Source: CALODP01 sp942492055 (lineage in GTDB: Bacteria; Bacteroidota; Ignavibacteria; Ignavibacteriales; Melioribacteraceae). Taken from it: a stretch of DNA of 64,000 nt. Position numbers and translations under genes: made by a program. The number at the start of each line of letters is the position of its first letter. Within the stretch, counting starts at the first letter, position 1. The DNA is taken from assembly GCA_942492055.1 (NCBI GenBank), contig CALODP010000001.1, positions 186,001-250,000 of the forward strand, in the 5' to 3' direction. Shown piece by piece: positions 35,126 through 44,639 of the stretch. The notes beneath the pieces are model-generated. The model was not told where the DNA came from. It did not search any database and saw only the letters and a list, made by a program, of their open reading frames with translations.

Positions 35126-36865
35126 TTAATAAACTTTATTACATTCTGTTTCTCTATTATTCTGCAATAGAGTACAACTGATTATTTCTCCGGTTTTATT
35201 CCTATTAAATTGTAGTTGAGCATTAACCTCTTTGTAGTAAAACTTATCTTTCTCCTTACAAAATATTTCAAGCTCACGTTGCCCTGTTAGCTGAGCAAAC
35301 AGGTGACTTTCCTTTTCGGAAATTGTAAAGATCACTCCGGCCGCCAGTTGGTATTTCCCGATATATTCTTTCAATTCATCCGATTTTAGCTTTATATCTT
35401 CGGATAATTCAATACCATTTTCTTTTAGGAAATCGGCAGCGTTTTTGTTGGCAGGATTAAGCTCATATGCTTTCTTATAGTTTTTTATTGCTTCTGCTTT
35501 ATTTCCGTTGTTCAATAATGCTTCGGCCATACTATCATATACATTACCACTCTTAGGATACTCTTTTACATTAAGCTTGAAAATTTCCAAAGACTCGTCA
35601 AGCTTATTATTATTCATCAGGTAATAACCCAAAGCGTTCAAAGCCGCTTCGGAGAATATATATTTCCCGGTATCTTCTTTTTTTAACTCATAATATTTCT
35701 CAATTGCAGTTCCTATTCCGTCACGATCAATAATATCATTTAACTCATACGAAATCTCTTTGGCTACCATATCAGCTTCCGAGCCATTTAAGATCTTCAT
35801 TATATTATTAGTTATCTCAGTACGTGGAAACCCCATAAAATTATTTAATAAAGCAATAAATTGATCGTTCTCTCTTGTCCAATAGATAAGGCTACTGAAT
35901 CCGAAAATATCTCCTCCATGCTGTATAACCGAGAGGGTATCTTCCATCCCTTCAGTGTGAAAACTTCTCAAAGAGAACCCGTAACCATAATGCCAAGCAC
36001 CATCTTTTATATTCGGTGTAAACATCTTCTCTGTTGTTTCTTTACTTAATACTTTATAAGCAGTAAGCCCTTTATACCACTTATAAAAATCATCAACCGT
36101 AGAATACATATTACCAGCCGAGAAGGTTACAGAAGGCTGTGTATAAAGAGAATTATCGTAACGCTTAAATGCTCTGGCATATCCGGCAGTTCTTTTCTTA
36201 AGTAACATGTAGTTACATCCCGCGCCACTGTTATTCATTTCCAAAGGCTTAAGTATTATTTCACAAAGATTATCACTATAACTTTTCTCGGTAATTCTCT
36301 CTATTATTACACCAAGAATATAGTAGGCGGAGTTATTATATCTGAATTGAGTTCCCGGTTCAAATTCGAGATCACCACTACAATAGTTCTTTACGAATTC
36401 TTCCGCCTCGTGCGGATACATTCCTGTTTTGGTAAACATTCCCGGTAAAGCCGTATAGTTGGGAATGCCGGAAGAATGGTTTAGCAGATGATGAATTGTA
36501 ATCTTATCACCATTGTCTTTACGGTAGTAAGGCAAGTAATCGGATAATTTACCGGTTAGTTTAATCTTCCCCTCTTCAACGAGCTTAAGAATAATAGCAG
36601 CTGTAAATTGTTTGGTTACAGAACCAATACGAAACTTAGCGTCGGTGGTTAGAGATACATCCCACTCCATATTAGCCATACCATAGGCTTTCTTAAGAAC
36701 CACCTCTCCTTTCTCCATAACCAAAACTACTCCGTTAAATCTATTATTCTCATGGTAGGTGGTTATCAATCGATCTATTATATCTTGCTTTGTTTGTGCT
36801 ACTAAGGAAGATGAAATTATAAAGCAAAGGATTGTAGCTACAAAGTATGAGTAAAACTTTTTCAT
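35126..36865 (-). CDS. Beta-lactamase-family serine hydrolase with TPR
   Basis: Periplasmic or outer-envelope serine hydrolase of the class C beta-lactamase/DD-peptidase fold. Signal peptide about 1-23. Catalytic motifs: S82-x-x-K85 in IGSVTKQFTAA, Y176-N-N178 in FRYNNSAYY, and H316-G-G in QHGGDIFGF. A C-terminal TPR region (about 395-475; YYLMNNNKLDESLEIFK, NVYDSMAEALLNNGNKAEAI) and a final beta domain follow. 579 aa. The ATG at 36865 is preferred: AGGGG lies upstream, and the TTG at 36883 codes through it. Substrate unknown (peptide, ester or D-amino acid). Confidence 0.9.
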   Translation of the reverse strand: MKKFYSYFVATILCFIISSSLVAQTKQDIIDRLITTYHENNRFNGVVLVMEKGEVVLKKAYGMANMEWDVSLTTDAKFRIGSVTKQFTAAIILKLVEEGKIKLTGKLSDYLPYYRKDNGDKITIHHLLNHSSGIPNYTALPGMFTKTGMYPHEAEEFVKNYCSGDLEFEPGTQFRYNNSAYYILGVIIERITEKSYSDNLCEIILKPLEMNNSGAGCNYMLLKKRTAGYARAFKRYDNSLYTQPSVTFSAGNMYSTVDDFYKWYKGLTAYKVLSKETTEKMFTPNIKDGAWHYGYGFSLRSFHTEGMEDTLSVIQHGGDIFGFSSLIYWTRENDQFIALLNNFMGFPRTEITNNIMKILNGSEADMVAKEISYELNDIIDRDGIGTAIEKYYELKKEDTGKYIFSEAALNALGYYLMNNNKLDESLEIFKLNVKEYPKSGNVYDSMAEALLNNGNKAEAIKNYKKAYELNPANKNAADFLKENGIELSEDIKLKSDELKEYIGKYQLAAGVIFTISEKESHLFAQLTGQRELEIFCKEKDKFYYKEVNAQLQFNRNKTGEIISCTLLQNNRETECNKVY

Positions 36866-37056
36866 ATACTTAGGTCCCCTCAAAATAATAATGTGTTAAT
36901 TATGTATTTACACTCAGTTCGACGTATAAAACATCAGAATGTTTTAAAGAAACTAATTTGGGGCGACTTTAGTTGTTTACTAATAAAGATGATTGCTTCA
37001 GTAATTATCATTTATTAACTTCATAATCATCATCGCACATAAACAAAGAGGGTATC

Positions 37057-37320
37057 ATGCAAAAAGACATATTGTTAATAATGATTGGCAAAAGAAAGGA
37101 AGAGGCTGTAAAAGTGCAGCAAATTCTAACCGCATGGGGCTGTATAATTAAAACAAGATTAGGGATTCATGACGGAGTTATGGAGAATTGTACCGATGAA
37201 GGATTACTAATATTGGAGCTTTACGGAACAGAAGAACAAAAGGAAGAATTAACACGCAAAGTGGGTGTATTACCAGGTGTAGCCTCGAAAAGAATAGAAC
37301 TGAAATTGGAAGATGAATAA
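37057..37320 (+). CDS. ACT-like small regulator (TM1266 family)
   Basis: 87-residue ferredoxin-like protein of the type described as putative iron-only hydrogenase system regulator (Thermotoga TM1266): KDILLIMIGKRKEEAVKVQQ, TRLGIHDGV, LLILELYG and VGVLPGVASKRIELKL. The alternating beta-alpha-beta pattern fits the ACT/NikR-C fold. AGAGGG precedes the ATG. No hydrogenase gene is near, so the target is unknown. Single-gene unit ended by a strong terminator. Confidence 0.75.
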   Translation: MQKDILLIMIGKRKEEAVKVQQILTAWGCIIKTRLGIHDGVMENCTDEGLLILELYGTEEQKEELTRKVGVLPGVASKRIELKLEDE

Positions 37321-37336
37321 CCTATAAGATTTATCC

Positions 37337-37380
37337 GAAGCTCCGGTTTCGCGTAAGCACTACTTCCGGAGCTTCTATTT
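37337..37380. terminator. Bidirectional intrinsic terminator
   Basis: Perfect 10-base stem GAAGCTCCGG / CCGGAGCTTC with a 19-base loop, then TATTTTAT. Separates the convergent small regulator and the PDZ/hydrolase gene. Confidence 0.85.
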
Positions 37381-37396
37381 TATCCCCCACGGATAA

Positions 37397-38779
37397 CTAT
37401 TTGTCAATCTTATCCTTGACCCATTTCGAAGTAATCTCTATAATCTCCTTATTAAAGCTAGTAGCATATTTTTCTCTTATCTTTCCGGATTGATATAGTT
37501 TAGCGTCATCTTTCATCGACCCTACCTTAAGAAACGCATGATCGGTATCCTGCATCTGATAGTATTCCCCCTTACCGGGATGATAATGATTAACTATATC
37601 AACGATAGTCATATGAGAAGTGGGATAGAGAGATTGAAGATCTGCTTCTCCCCAAATTGAGTAGACATAGGACTTTGTATTAGCCCATGCTTCGGTAATG
37701 TTCAAATCGCAAACCGATTGCCAATATGAATAATGCCTTGAGTAAATTGATTCGTTGCCATCATATTCGAAATCCCGCTCTAGTAATCTTTTATACTCAG
37801 CATTTTGGGCCAACTCCTTAGGGCTCTTCTTTTCAACAAGATATTTGTATATCAATTCATGATATATTCTCATTTCTTTTTCATGAGTAATGTAATCAGG
37901 ATTAAACATAGGGTTTTGAATTCGAAGCATATCAAGAAAATATTCGTACCATGCTTTATGGATTGTTCCATACACCATTACCCCTTTTATTCTTCCGTCG
38001 TTGGCTATAAATGGAGCCGTTACTCCACCCATTGAATGCCCGAAAACAAATATATTATGAGAATCAACAAAGTCGTATGTTAACAACTTATCAACACCTC
38101 GGCGAAAAGCTTTGTTCTCCTCGAGAATATCCAAACCATAGCAATCGGGAGTATTAAAGCAATCCCCCATTCCGGGCTTTTCCACCCTCATAACTACAAA
38201 TCCCTCATTAACCCATCCGTCTATAAGTTTCTTGTAAGGGTGATGTTCCCACATATCATCTTGTGATACACATGTATATCCGGGAATAAAAAGAATTGCG
38301 GGTAATTTTCCCTCCTTAGCAGGCCGATTTGTAATTACTCTTAAATACCCATTTTGAAATTTAGTAGTGTCGTATATCACTTCCCCATAGACGGGTGTTT
38401 CCAAAGGTTTTTGCTTAGCCTTTCCTTTTAGTGTAATATCTTCGCCATCTCTGATAATATTAAAAGTTACTTCATCTTTGCCCCATATTTTACCGGCCTC
38501 TTCTCTGAGATGAGCTCCCGACTTAATTGATATATCGTTGAACTTTACGATTATATCTTCCTTACGAAGACCAATCTCTTCGGCAGTACCATTGGGTACA
38601 ATAACCGTTACAATAGCTCCAGATTTGATCTCTAGATTCTTACTCGCTATAATTGAATCATTAAGCGCAATAGACCCAACGCCAAGTTGCCCTTTCCTTT
38701 TGATTATATTGTTTTGCGAATAGTGGGTAGATGAGACAATTAGAATAATTGAGAGAACAAGAAGTAATCGATTCCGCAT
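37397..38779 (-). CDS. PDZ-domain alpha/beta hydrolase, exported
   Basis: 460-residue exported hydrolase. Signal peptide about 1-21 (LLLVLSIILIVSSTHYSQ). A PDZ domain (about 50-125; VTVIVPNGTAEEIGLRKED, DIIVKFNDISI) precedes an alpha/beta-hydrolase domain with nucleophile S249 in FGHSMGG, a probable acid in WGEADLQ (about 375) and His in DTDHAFL (about 416). An oxyanion region LFIPGYTC is present. The PDZ part may bind protein tails or anchor the enzyme. CGGAG before the ATG. Single gene between terminator and promoter. Substrate unknown (ester or peptide). Confidence 0.88.
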   Translation of the reverse strand: MRNRLLLVLSIILIVSSTHYSQNNIIKRKGQLGVGSIALNDSIIASKNLEIKSGAIVTVIVPNGTAEEIGLRKEDIIVKFNDISIKSGAHLREEAGKIWGKDEVTFNIIRDGEDITLKGKAKQKPLETPVYGEVIYDTTKFQNGYLRVITNRPAKEGKLPAILFIPGYTCVSQDDMWEHHPYKKLIDGWVNEGFVVMRVEKPGMGDCFNTPDCYGLDILEENKAFRRGVDKLLTYDFVDSHNIFVFGHSMGGVTAPFIANDGRIKGVMVYGTIHKAWYEYFLDMLRIQNPMFNPDYITHEKEMRIYHELIYKYLVEKKSPKELAQNAEYKRLLERDFEYDGNESIYSRHYSYWQSVCDLNITEAWANTKSYVYSIWGEADLQSLYPTSHMTIVDIVNHYHPGKGEYYQMQDTDHAFLKVGSMKDDAKLYQSGKIREKYATSFNKEIIEITSKWVKDKIDK

Positions 38780-38930
38780 TTTTTCTCCGTAAGGTTATCA
38801 ACTTGTTCATAAGACGTATATATGGGGGGAATGTTTCGTTATTAGAACTTCTTAAATAATTTTCTCTTATGTGAGTCAGCAAGAAACCTGTAGCAAAATT
38901 AATACAGATGTGTAGTTTATTATATACAGA

Positions 38931-38965
38931 AAAGGGCTTATTCCACGTTGGGAATAAAGCCCTTT
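38931..38965 (-). terminator. Strong intrinsic terminator
   Basis: AAAGGGCTTATTCC / GGAATAAAGCCCTTT, with one bulge and a six-base loop; CTTTTCTG follows on the minus strand. Lies 25 bases past the end of the AGE-family gene. Confidence 0.87.
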
Positions 38966-38990
38966 AGTAATAAAATATCGCTTCTATTTT

Positions 38991-40760
38991 CTACTTGATT
39001 AAGGTCATCTTTTTTGTCGCCATATATCCGTTCGTACGAATTGAATATATATATATTCCACAGGCAAGATCGGTTGCATTGAAGTCAATTTTATGCTTCC
39101 CTTTTGATAATGCACCATTTAGCAGGGTTGCCACTTCTTTCCCCAATATATCATAAACTTTCAAGGTAACATGTCCCGATTCAGGTATTGTAAATGTTAT
39201 AGTTGTAGTCGGATTAAACGGATTGGGATAGTTCTGAGCAAGATCAAACTCAATTCGTAATTGTTCCGACTCATAAACATCGGATGGTTCGGTATATTGA
39301 TATACAACTTCAAATTTTCCCCCTTCTCCCGCATGTAATGAGAGAGTAAGGTTATCGGGGTTAAAGTCTGGGTAAACAACACCCTCTTTTCTTACTTCGG
39401 CAAGAATAACACTATTATTCGGAAAAGAAAATGGAGTAAGTTTAATGGTTCTATCTTTATCATCCTTAGAGAAATTGTAATAAAGCGAAACCATATCATG
39501 ACTCAAAAGCAAACCACCATAGAGATATGTATAGTATCCTAACTCGGTCGAGTGATAACCTGCTTTACCACCCCCTCCTTTATTCTCTCCCCATGTTTGA
39601 TTACCATATCTCGTTCTGTTTTCGTAAACTTCTCCGTATGTATGATCGACAAAATACTTCATGAAGAAATCCAACGACTCATCTGCCATTCGCAAGTATT
39701 TTACATCCTTAGTAATACTATGCAAAACAAGTCCGGCTGTAACAGCTTGCTCCATTTGCCACCATGCATTAGCCGTATCAGGATTTCCCCACATGAGCAT
39801 CTGCCCAGTTACTCTATTATAATCTTTAAATGGTCCGCCTAATTCATGATCGTATCCTTTTTGTAAGACATCTTCTACCAGTTTATCAGCTGCTTCCAAA
39901 TATTTTGGGTTCTTCTCAATATTATAGATACGTCCGAAACACCATGCGGTTTTCAATACATGTCCCATTATAGTCATAGTGTTATTTTGCTTTATTCCCC
40001 AATTTGAGTCATAAGCTTCAGCAAAACCAATAGCCTGCTCTTCCATTGAGGCAACAAGATGCTTATCCATATTCTCTGCTATTTGGAGTAAACGCTCCTT
40101 ATATTTTGCCTCACCAGTAAGATAATATAAAGACAACAAGTGAGTAGTTACCGCATCAACGGTAGCATTAAAGGATTTATCGTAAGGATTATTCCAATTA
40201 TAACCAGCTGCGTCGTAATAACCGAAATAGCTTTCCCGATTATCCCAAAGGTTTTGTTCAATTTTCTCGTAGCTTTTTGTTATCCAATTATAATAATTGG
40301 TATCTCGTGTAGCTTCCCAATATGCAATAATACCAAGCATAGCGTAGTGTTGAATAAACGCTGATTTATTATTTTGTGGATTCCTGGGGTTGCCATATTT
40401 GTCGAGTTCGTTATACCAACCACCGTTTTGAGTATCCCACCCATGCTCAAACATAAACTCCAAAGCAGCTCGAGCTTTATCCAAAAACTCTTCTTTGCCG
40501 GTCATCATATAAGCTCGCACAAACCCATATGCATGTCTCGATTGGGTTAGTAAATTTTTATCGGTACTCAAAGGATTCCCTGTCTTCCCGACGTTAGTAT
40601 AGAATCCACCATATTGTTGATCATATGAATTAAACCAGAATGAAGCACAGCTATCTACATAGCCTATGGCTTTTGAAGCATCTTGCAAATAGGGTGAACT
40701 TACAGAATATTGTCCATACATTAACACTGGTATAAAGAGAATCAAAAGAAGCTTTTTCAT
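38991..40760 (-). CDS. T9SS-secreted AGE-family (N-acylglucosamine/cellobiose epimerase-like) protein
   Basis: About 589 residues, secreted. Signal peptide about 1-18 (LLILFIPVLMYGQY). An (alpha/alpha)6 barrel of the AGE superfamily (about 25-430): FWFNSYDQQYGGFYTNV, LLTQSRHAYGFVRAY, GWDTQNGGWYNELDKYG, NATVDAVTTHLLSLYYL, GHVLKTAWCFGRIY and WQMEQAVTAGLV, matching the His-rich active site. T9SS tail about 510-589 with DLAQNYPNPFNPTTTITF and VYDILGKEVATLL. Extracellular sugar isomerase/epimerase or related hydrolase role is inferred. ATG at 40760 is chosen for the MKKLLL signal peptide; 40772 is possible. Confidence 0.85.
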   Translation of the reverse strand: MKKLLLILFIPVLMYGQYSVSSPYLQDASKAIGYVDSCASFWFNSYDQQYGGFYTNVGKTGNPLSTDKNLLTQSRHAYGFVRAYMMTGKEEFLDKARAALEFMFEHGWDTQNGGWYNELDKYGNPRNPQNNKSAFIQHYAMLGIIAYWEATRDTNYYNWITKSYEKIEQNLWDNRESYFGYYDAAGYNWNNPYDKSFNATVDAVTTHLLSLYYLTGEAKYKERLLQIAENMDKHLVASMEEQAIGFAEAYDSNWGIKQNNTMTIMGHVLKTAWCFGRIYNIEKNPKYLEAADKLVEDVLQKGYDHELGGPFKDYNRVTGQMLMWGNPDTANAWWQMEQAVTAGLVLHSITKDVKYLRMADESLDFFMKYFVDHTYGEVYENRTRYGNQTWGENKGGGGKAGYHSTELGYYTYLYGGLLLSHDMVSLYYNFSKDDKDRTIKLTPFSFPNNSVILAEVRKEGVVYPDFNPDNLTLSLHAGEGGKFEVVYQYTEPSDVYESEQLRIEFDLAQNYPNPFNPTTTITFTIPESGHVTLKVYDILGKEVATLLNGALSKGKHKIDFNATDLACGIYIYSIRTNGYMATKKMTLIK

Positions 40761-40856
40761 ATGTAAACCCATGTTATTCAGAATGAGTCACAATATAATA
40801 AAGAAATGGGGCAATTTGAAGAAAGGAAAGGGCGCCATTACTGACGCCTTAAAGAA

Positions 40857-41732
40857 CTATATAAACTTATATGTGATCCCAATTTGCAGAGCTTCTTTAC
40901 TCTGCGTACGAAGCGTCTGTGATATCTCGTGAATGACAAGATATGTAAGATTTACATTCAACCAACTATTAACTTTAGCTGTAATTGTGTTATCGAAACG
41001 AACGTCCCATATATCAATGTTCTCAAATCGAGTAAAAAGCCTTAACTGCCCTTTATAATTCACATTCTCTGCCACATCGAAATTAGCATCGGTCACTGAT
41101 TCAATACCAGTCTCAAAATGGGAATAATCTATTAACTCTATAGGTTTATATTCTTTTTCCGATATTTTATTGGTCTTTATATAACGCTGTGCTATACTAT
41201 CAGTACTAGCAAATGTTTCCTGAAACGCGATACCAATACGAGTTTGAAAAGCTTCTAATCTGCTATAAGTAAATCCAATAGATTGAGTTAAATAACCAGG
41301 ATCAAAGAAATCAGCGATAAGGTGTTTGTCATTATTTTTATATTCGTAGCCCGATGTAATAGCAGATCGTATACTATTTGAGAAGAACGGATCAACATCC
41401 CATCCGATTTGATATGAAAAGACCGATTCTAGGTAAAGATCATTATCCGTTGTTCTGTTACCTTTATCTCCAAGTTTAGTTCTACCAAAGGAGGCTTTCA
41501 GCGAGTTCTTAACACCCCAAACATCATTCTTATAATTTAAGCCGAACTCCCCTTTAAGAGTATAAGCAAACGAGTTCTCACCACCCTTAGCCCAATTCTG
41601 AAATGAGATTTGACTAATGTTTAATCCGGTGGTTAAAGACGGGATCCACTTATTCAAGTTAGGATCTTTCTTTTCTTCCTGAGCAAATAGTAAAACGCTA
41701 CTTAAAAGGAAAATCAATAATATTTGTTTCAT
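40857..41732 (-). CDS. DUF3078 outer-membrane beta-barrel protein
   Basis: 291-residue outer-membrane protein. Signal peptide about 1-18 (IFLLSSVLLFAQE). The DUF3078 pattern is visible: TTGLNISQISFQNWAKGGEN, DLYLESVFSYQIGWD and the alternating beta strands to the final ITYKFI with terminal aromatic residue plus Ile, as for barrel insertion. GAGGG before the ATG. Single gene. Function not known for the family; common in Bacteroidota and Chlorobi. Confidence 0.85.
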   Translation of the reverse strand: MKQILLIFLLSSVLLFAQEEKKDPNLNKWIPSLTTGLNISQISFQNWAKGGENSFAYTLKGEFGLNYKNDVWGVKNSLKASFGRTKLGDKGNRTTDNDLYLESVFSYQIGWDVDPFFSNSIRSAITSGYEYKNNDKHLIADFFDPGYLTQSIGFTYSRLEAFQTRIGIAFQETFASTDSIAQRYIKTNKISEKEYKPIELIDYSHFETGIESVTDANFDVAENVNYKGQLRLFTRFENIDIWDVRFDNTITAKVNSWLNVNLTYLVIHEISQTLRTQSKEALQIGITYKFI

Positions 41733-42026
41733 TTCTGCCCTCTATATCTGATATTCTACAATACTCATACAAAAATCAACGGCAATTATAGGATTAATAA
41801 AGCATTAATTCAACCGGCACCGGAACTAAGTTTTTATCCGAATTGCCAAAACAATAGAAATGTGTTACCAGTCATTAACATATCTATATACAATAAAGTT
41901 CATGCCAGAAATATTACACTGTTTTTGTATAGAAGAAATCTATGGTAAAAACAATTATATTGGTTGGAATGGGAAGTAATGGTTACCTTTGTGTTTGCTA
42001 TTTTCTTTGACAAACCATTATAAAAT

Positions 42027-44042
42027 ATGAAAAGCTTTGAACTCGTTTCCAAATACAAACCGTCCGGCGATCAGCCTAATGCAATAAAGGAATTAACAGA
42101 AGGATTAAACAGAGGTGACAACCATCAGGTGTTACTAGGTGTAACCGGAAGTGGAAAGACATTTACAATGTCTAATGTTATTGCGCAATATAATAAACCG
42201 ACATTGATAATATCACACAATAAAACCCTGGCAGCTCAGTTATATTCCGAATTCAAAGCCTTCTTCCCAAACAACGCAGTTGAGTTTTTTATTAGTTATT
42301 ACGACTATTATCAACCTGAAGCTTACGTAGTAAAACGAGACCTCTATATTGAGAAGGACTTTTCCATTAACGAGGAAATTGATCGATTAAGACTAAAGGC
42401 AACAACCTCTTTGATAGAGGGAAGAAATGATGTAATCATAGTAGCAAGTGTTAGTAGTATATATGGTATTGGCGCACCGGATGAGTATGCTCGTCAAATT
42501 ATATTTGTGAGAAAAGGTGATATTATAGAACGAAAGAAACTAATGCGTCAACTGATAGATATCTATTATACACGTAACGACGCGGAATTTACCCGAGGAA
42601 CATTCAGAGCCAGAGGGGATGTAGTAGAGATTATTCCGGCCTATCAATATGAAGAAGCAATAAGAATAGAATTCTGGGATGACGAAATAGAAAAGATATC
42701 TATAATCGATTCATTAACCGGAGATGTTATTAAGGAGGTTGAATCTACTGCGGTTTATCCGGCTAAATATTTTGTAACTACTAAGGATCAGGTCAATAGA
42801 GCTATAAGTACGATCAATGAGGAATTGAAGGAAAGATTGGAATATTTTTGGTCGCAGGAAAAATATTTGGAAGCCCAGAGACTCGAGCAACGCACTAAGT
42901 ATGATATAGAAATGATGAAAGAGATCGGTTATTGTTCCGGAGTAGAAAATTATTCACGACATATGGAAGGACGCCCGCCAGGATCACGCCCCTCATGTTT
43001 ATTCGATTATTTCCCGGATGATTATTTATTGATAATTGATGAGTCGCATGTAACTGTACCTCAAATTAGGGGAATGTATAACGGCGATAAGGCTCGAAAG
43101 ACCACACTGGTTGAACACGGATTCAGATTACCATCCGCATTGGATAACAGACCTCTCAAGTTTGACGAATTCGAGAATATGTTGAACAATGTAATATATG
43201 TAAGTGCTACCCCCAGCGACTATGAATTGGAGCAAAGCAAAGGTGTATTTGTTGAACAGGTAATACGCCCCACAGGATTGTTGGATCCGGAGATTGATGT
43301 TCGCCCGATAAAGGGTCAGATTGATAATCTTATTGGTGAGATAAAGATTCGTATAAAGCGAAAAGAAAGAGTATTGATAACAACATTAACCAAAAAGATG
43401 GCTGAAGATCTAACAGACTATCTGGACAAACTCAATATTCGAGTAAGATATATTCACAGTGACATTGACTCGTTAGAAAGAGTCGAAATTATTCGTGATT
43501 TGCGTATAGGTGATTTTGATGTCTTGATTGGAGTTAACTTGCTACGAGAAGGCCTTGATTTACCTGAAGTATCTCTTGTAGCAATAATAGACGCAGACAA
43601 AGAAGGCTTTCTGCGAAGCGAACGCTCCTTAATGCAGACAGCCGGAAGAACGGCTAGAAATGTTGACGGGAAGGTGATTATGTATGCTGATAAGATTACC
43701 GATTCAATGCGAAAGACAATCGACGAAACCAAAAGAAGAAGAAAGATTCAACATGCATATAACGAAGAGAACGGCATAATTCCTAAGACCGTATATAAAA
43801 GCAGAGAAGAGATACTATCTTCCACAGCTATTGCCGATATGCGAAAGAAGGATGATTCCAAAGCAATGGCAACATTCACCAAAGTCGCCGAGCCGGTAAT
43901 TAAGTATATGACAAACGATCAGAAGAAAGATTTAATAGAAGAGATGACCGAAGAAATGCAACAAGCAGCAAAAGATTTGGATTTCGAGAGAGCAGCAAAC
44001 TTAAGAGATGAAATTGAGAAGTTGAAAAAACTAATAAAGTAA
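42027..44042 (+). CDS. uvrB: Excinuclease ABC subunit B (UvrB)
   Basis: Damage-verification helicase of nucleotide excision repair. Walker A GVTGSGKT (38-45), beta-hairpin YYDYYQPEAYVVKRD (about 92-106), DEAD-type LIIDESH (about 336-342), motif VI QTAGRTARN (about 536-544) and the C-terminal UVR domain (about 630-668, DFERAANLRDEIEKLKK) are all present. 671 aa, full length. No strong ribosome site upstream of the ATG. Single gene with terminator over its stop codon. Confidence 0.98.
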   Translation: MKSFELVSKYKPSGDQPNAIKELTEGLNRGDNHQVLLGVTGSGKTFTMSNVIAQYNKPTLIISHNKTLAAQLYSEFKAFFPNNAVEFFISYYDYYQPEAYVVKRDLYIEKDFSINEEIDRLRLKATTSLIEGRNDVIIVASVSSIYGIGAPDEYARQIIFVRKGDIIERKKLMRQLIDIYYTRNDAEFTRGTFRARGDVVEIIPAYQYEEAIRIEFWDDEIEKISIIDSLTGDVIKEVESTAVYPAKYFVTTKDQVNRAISTINEELKERLEYFWSQEKYLEAQRLEQRTKYDIEMMKEIGYCSGVENYSRHMEGRPPGSRPSCLFDYFPDDYLLIIDESHVTVPQIRGMYNGDKARKTTLVEHGFRLPSALDNRPLKFDEFENMLNNVIYVSATPSDYELEQSKGVFVEQVIRPTGLLDPEIDVRPIKGQIDNLIGEIKIRIKRKERVLITTLTKKMAEDLTDYLDKLNIRVRYIHSDIDSLERVEIIRDLRIGDFDVLIGVNLLREGLDLPEVSLVAIIDADKEGFLRSERSLMQTAGRTARNVDGKVIMYADKITDSMRKTIDETKRRRKIQHAYNEENGIIPKTVYKSREEILSSTAIADMRKKDDSKAMATFTKVAEPVIKYMTNDQKKDLIEEMTEEMQQAAKDLDFERAANLRDEIEKLKKLIK

Positions 44043-44070
44043 AAGCTACTCAATATAGAGTAGCTTTATT
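44042..44070 (+). terminator. Intrinsic terminator overlapping the uvrB stop
   Basis: Perfect 10-base stem AAAGCTACTC / GAGTAGCTTT with a six-base loop, then ATTAATCTATTTT. The stem begins at the last base of the uvrB stop codon. Confidence 0.9.
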
Positions 44071-44078
44071 AATCTATT

Positions 44079-44639
44079 TTAGATGCTTAATATCTTTGCG
44101 TCATTTCTGAAATACATTTCTTCATGCAGAAAAGGAACAATCGCGGAGATAACACCGGGAATGTATAATTCTTTTCTAGTAATAACCTCATTTGTAAAAA
44201 AACCGATTGCGCCTTTTTTCTGTTTTGTGTTCTTCTGCTTTAAGATATCGTCCATAACATCACCAAGCTCTTCTCTCTTCAATAACCTTGAGGAAACCTC
44301 ATAAGGCAGCTCAAATCCGGGAGAAGTCCCAAAGCCTTTATTCCCTTCTTTATCGGAAATACAGACAGCTCCGAAAGCAAACCACTTGTTGTAATGATTT
44401 ATAATTCCCCCTTCGATACCAACAAAATAATCCGCCTCGATTTTCTCATCAAAAGCTTTTGCTCTTAAGTTCATTACTCTTTTGCGAGCACCGTCGAAAG
44501 TTTCTTCGTTAATAGGTTGATCATCTACTTCGGACTCAACATTAATGCCTGTAATCTCAACATTCTCAAAGTATTTTCCAAATGCCTCTTTCACCGCTTC
44601 GATTTTTACCGGATTATTCGATCCGATCAATACTTTCAT
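44079..44639 (-). CDS. yjjX: Inosine/xanthosine triphosphatase (YjjX family)
   Basis: House-cleaning NTPase that hydrolyses deaminated purine triphosphates (ITP, XTP). DUF84/YjjX motifs: VLIGSNNPVKIEAVKEAF (about 3-20), SEVDDQPINEETFDGARKR (about 36-54), DYFVGIEGGI and KKGAIGFFTNEVITRKELY. 186 aa, close to the family. Its start abuts the upstream esterase stop (TAA then ATG), so the two are one operon. Confidence 0.88.
   Translation of the reverse strand: MKVLIGSNNPVKIEAVKEAFGKYFENVEITGINVESEVDDQPINEETFDGARKRVMNLRAKAFDEKIEADYFVGIEGGIINHYNKWFAFGAVCISDKEGNKGFGTSPGFELPYEVSSRLLKREELGDVMDDILKQKNTKQKKGAIGFFTNEVITRKELYIPGVISAIVPFLHEEMYFRNDAKILSI

Noticed and set aside
38776..38806. GTTATCAACTTGTTCATAA upstream of the PDZ/hydrolase gene as a DnaA box
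   Set aside because: Single near-match (TTATCAACT); similar 9-mers occur inside genes, so it carries little weight alone.
40805..40856. GGCGCC-containing hairpin after the DUF3078 gene
   Set aside because: Stem is imperfect with a bulge and has no T tract; not called as a terminator.
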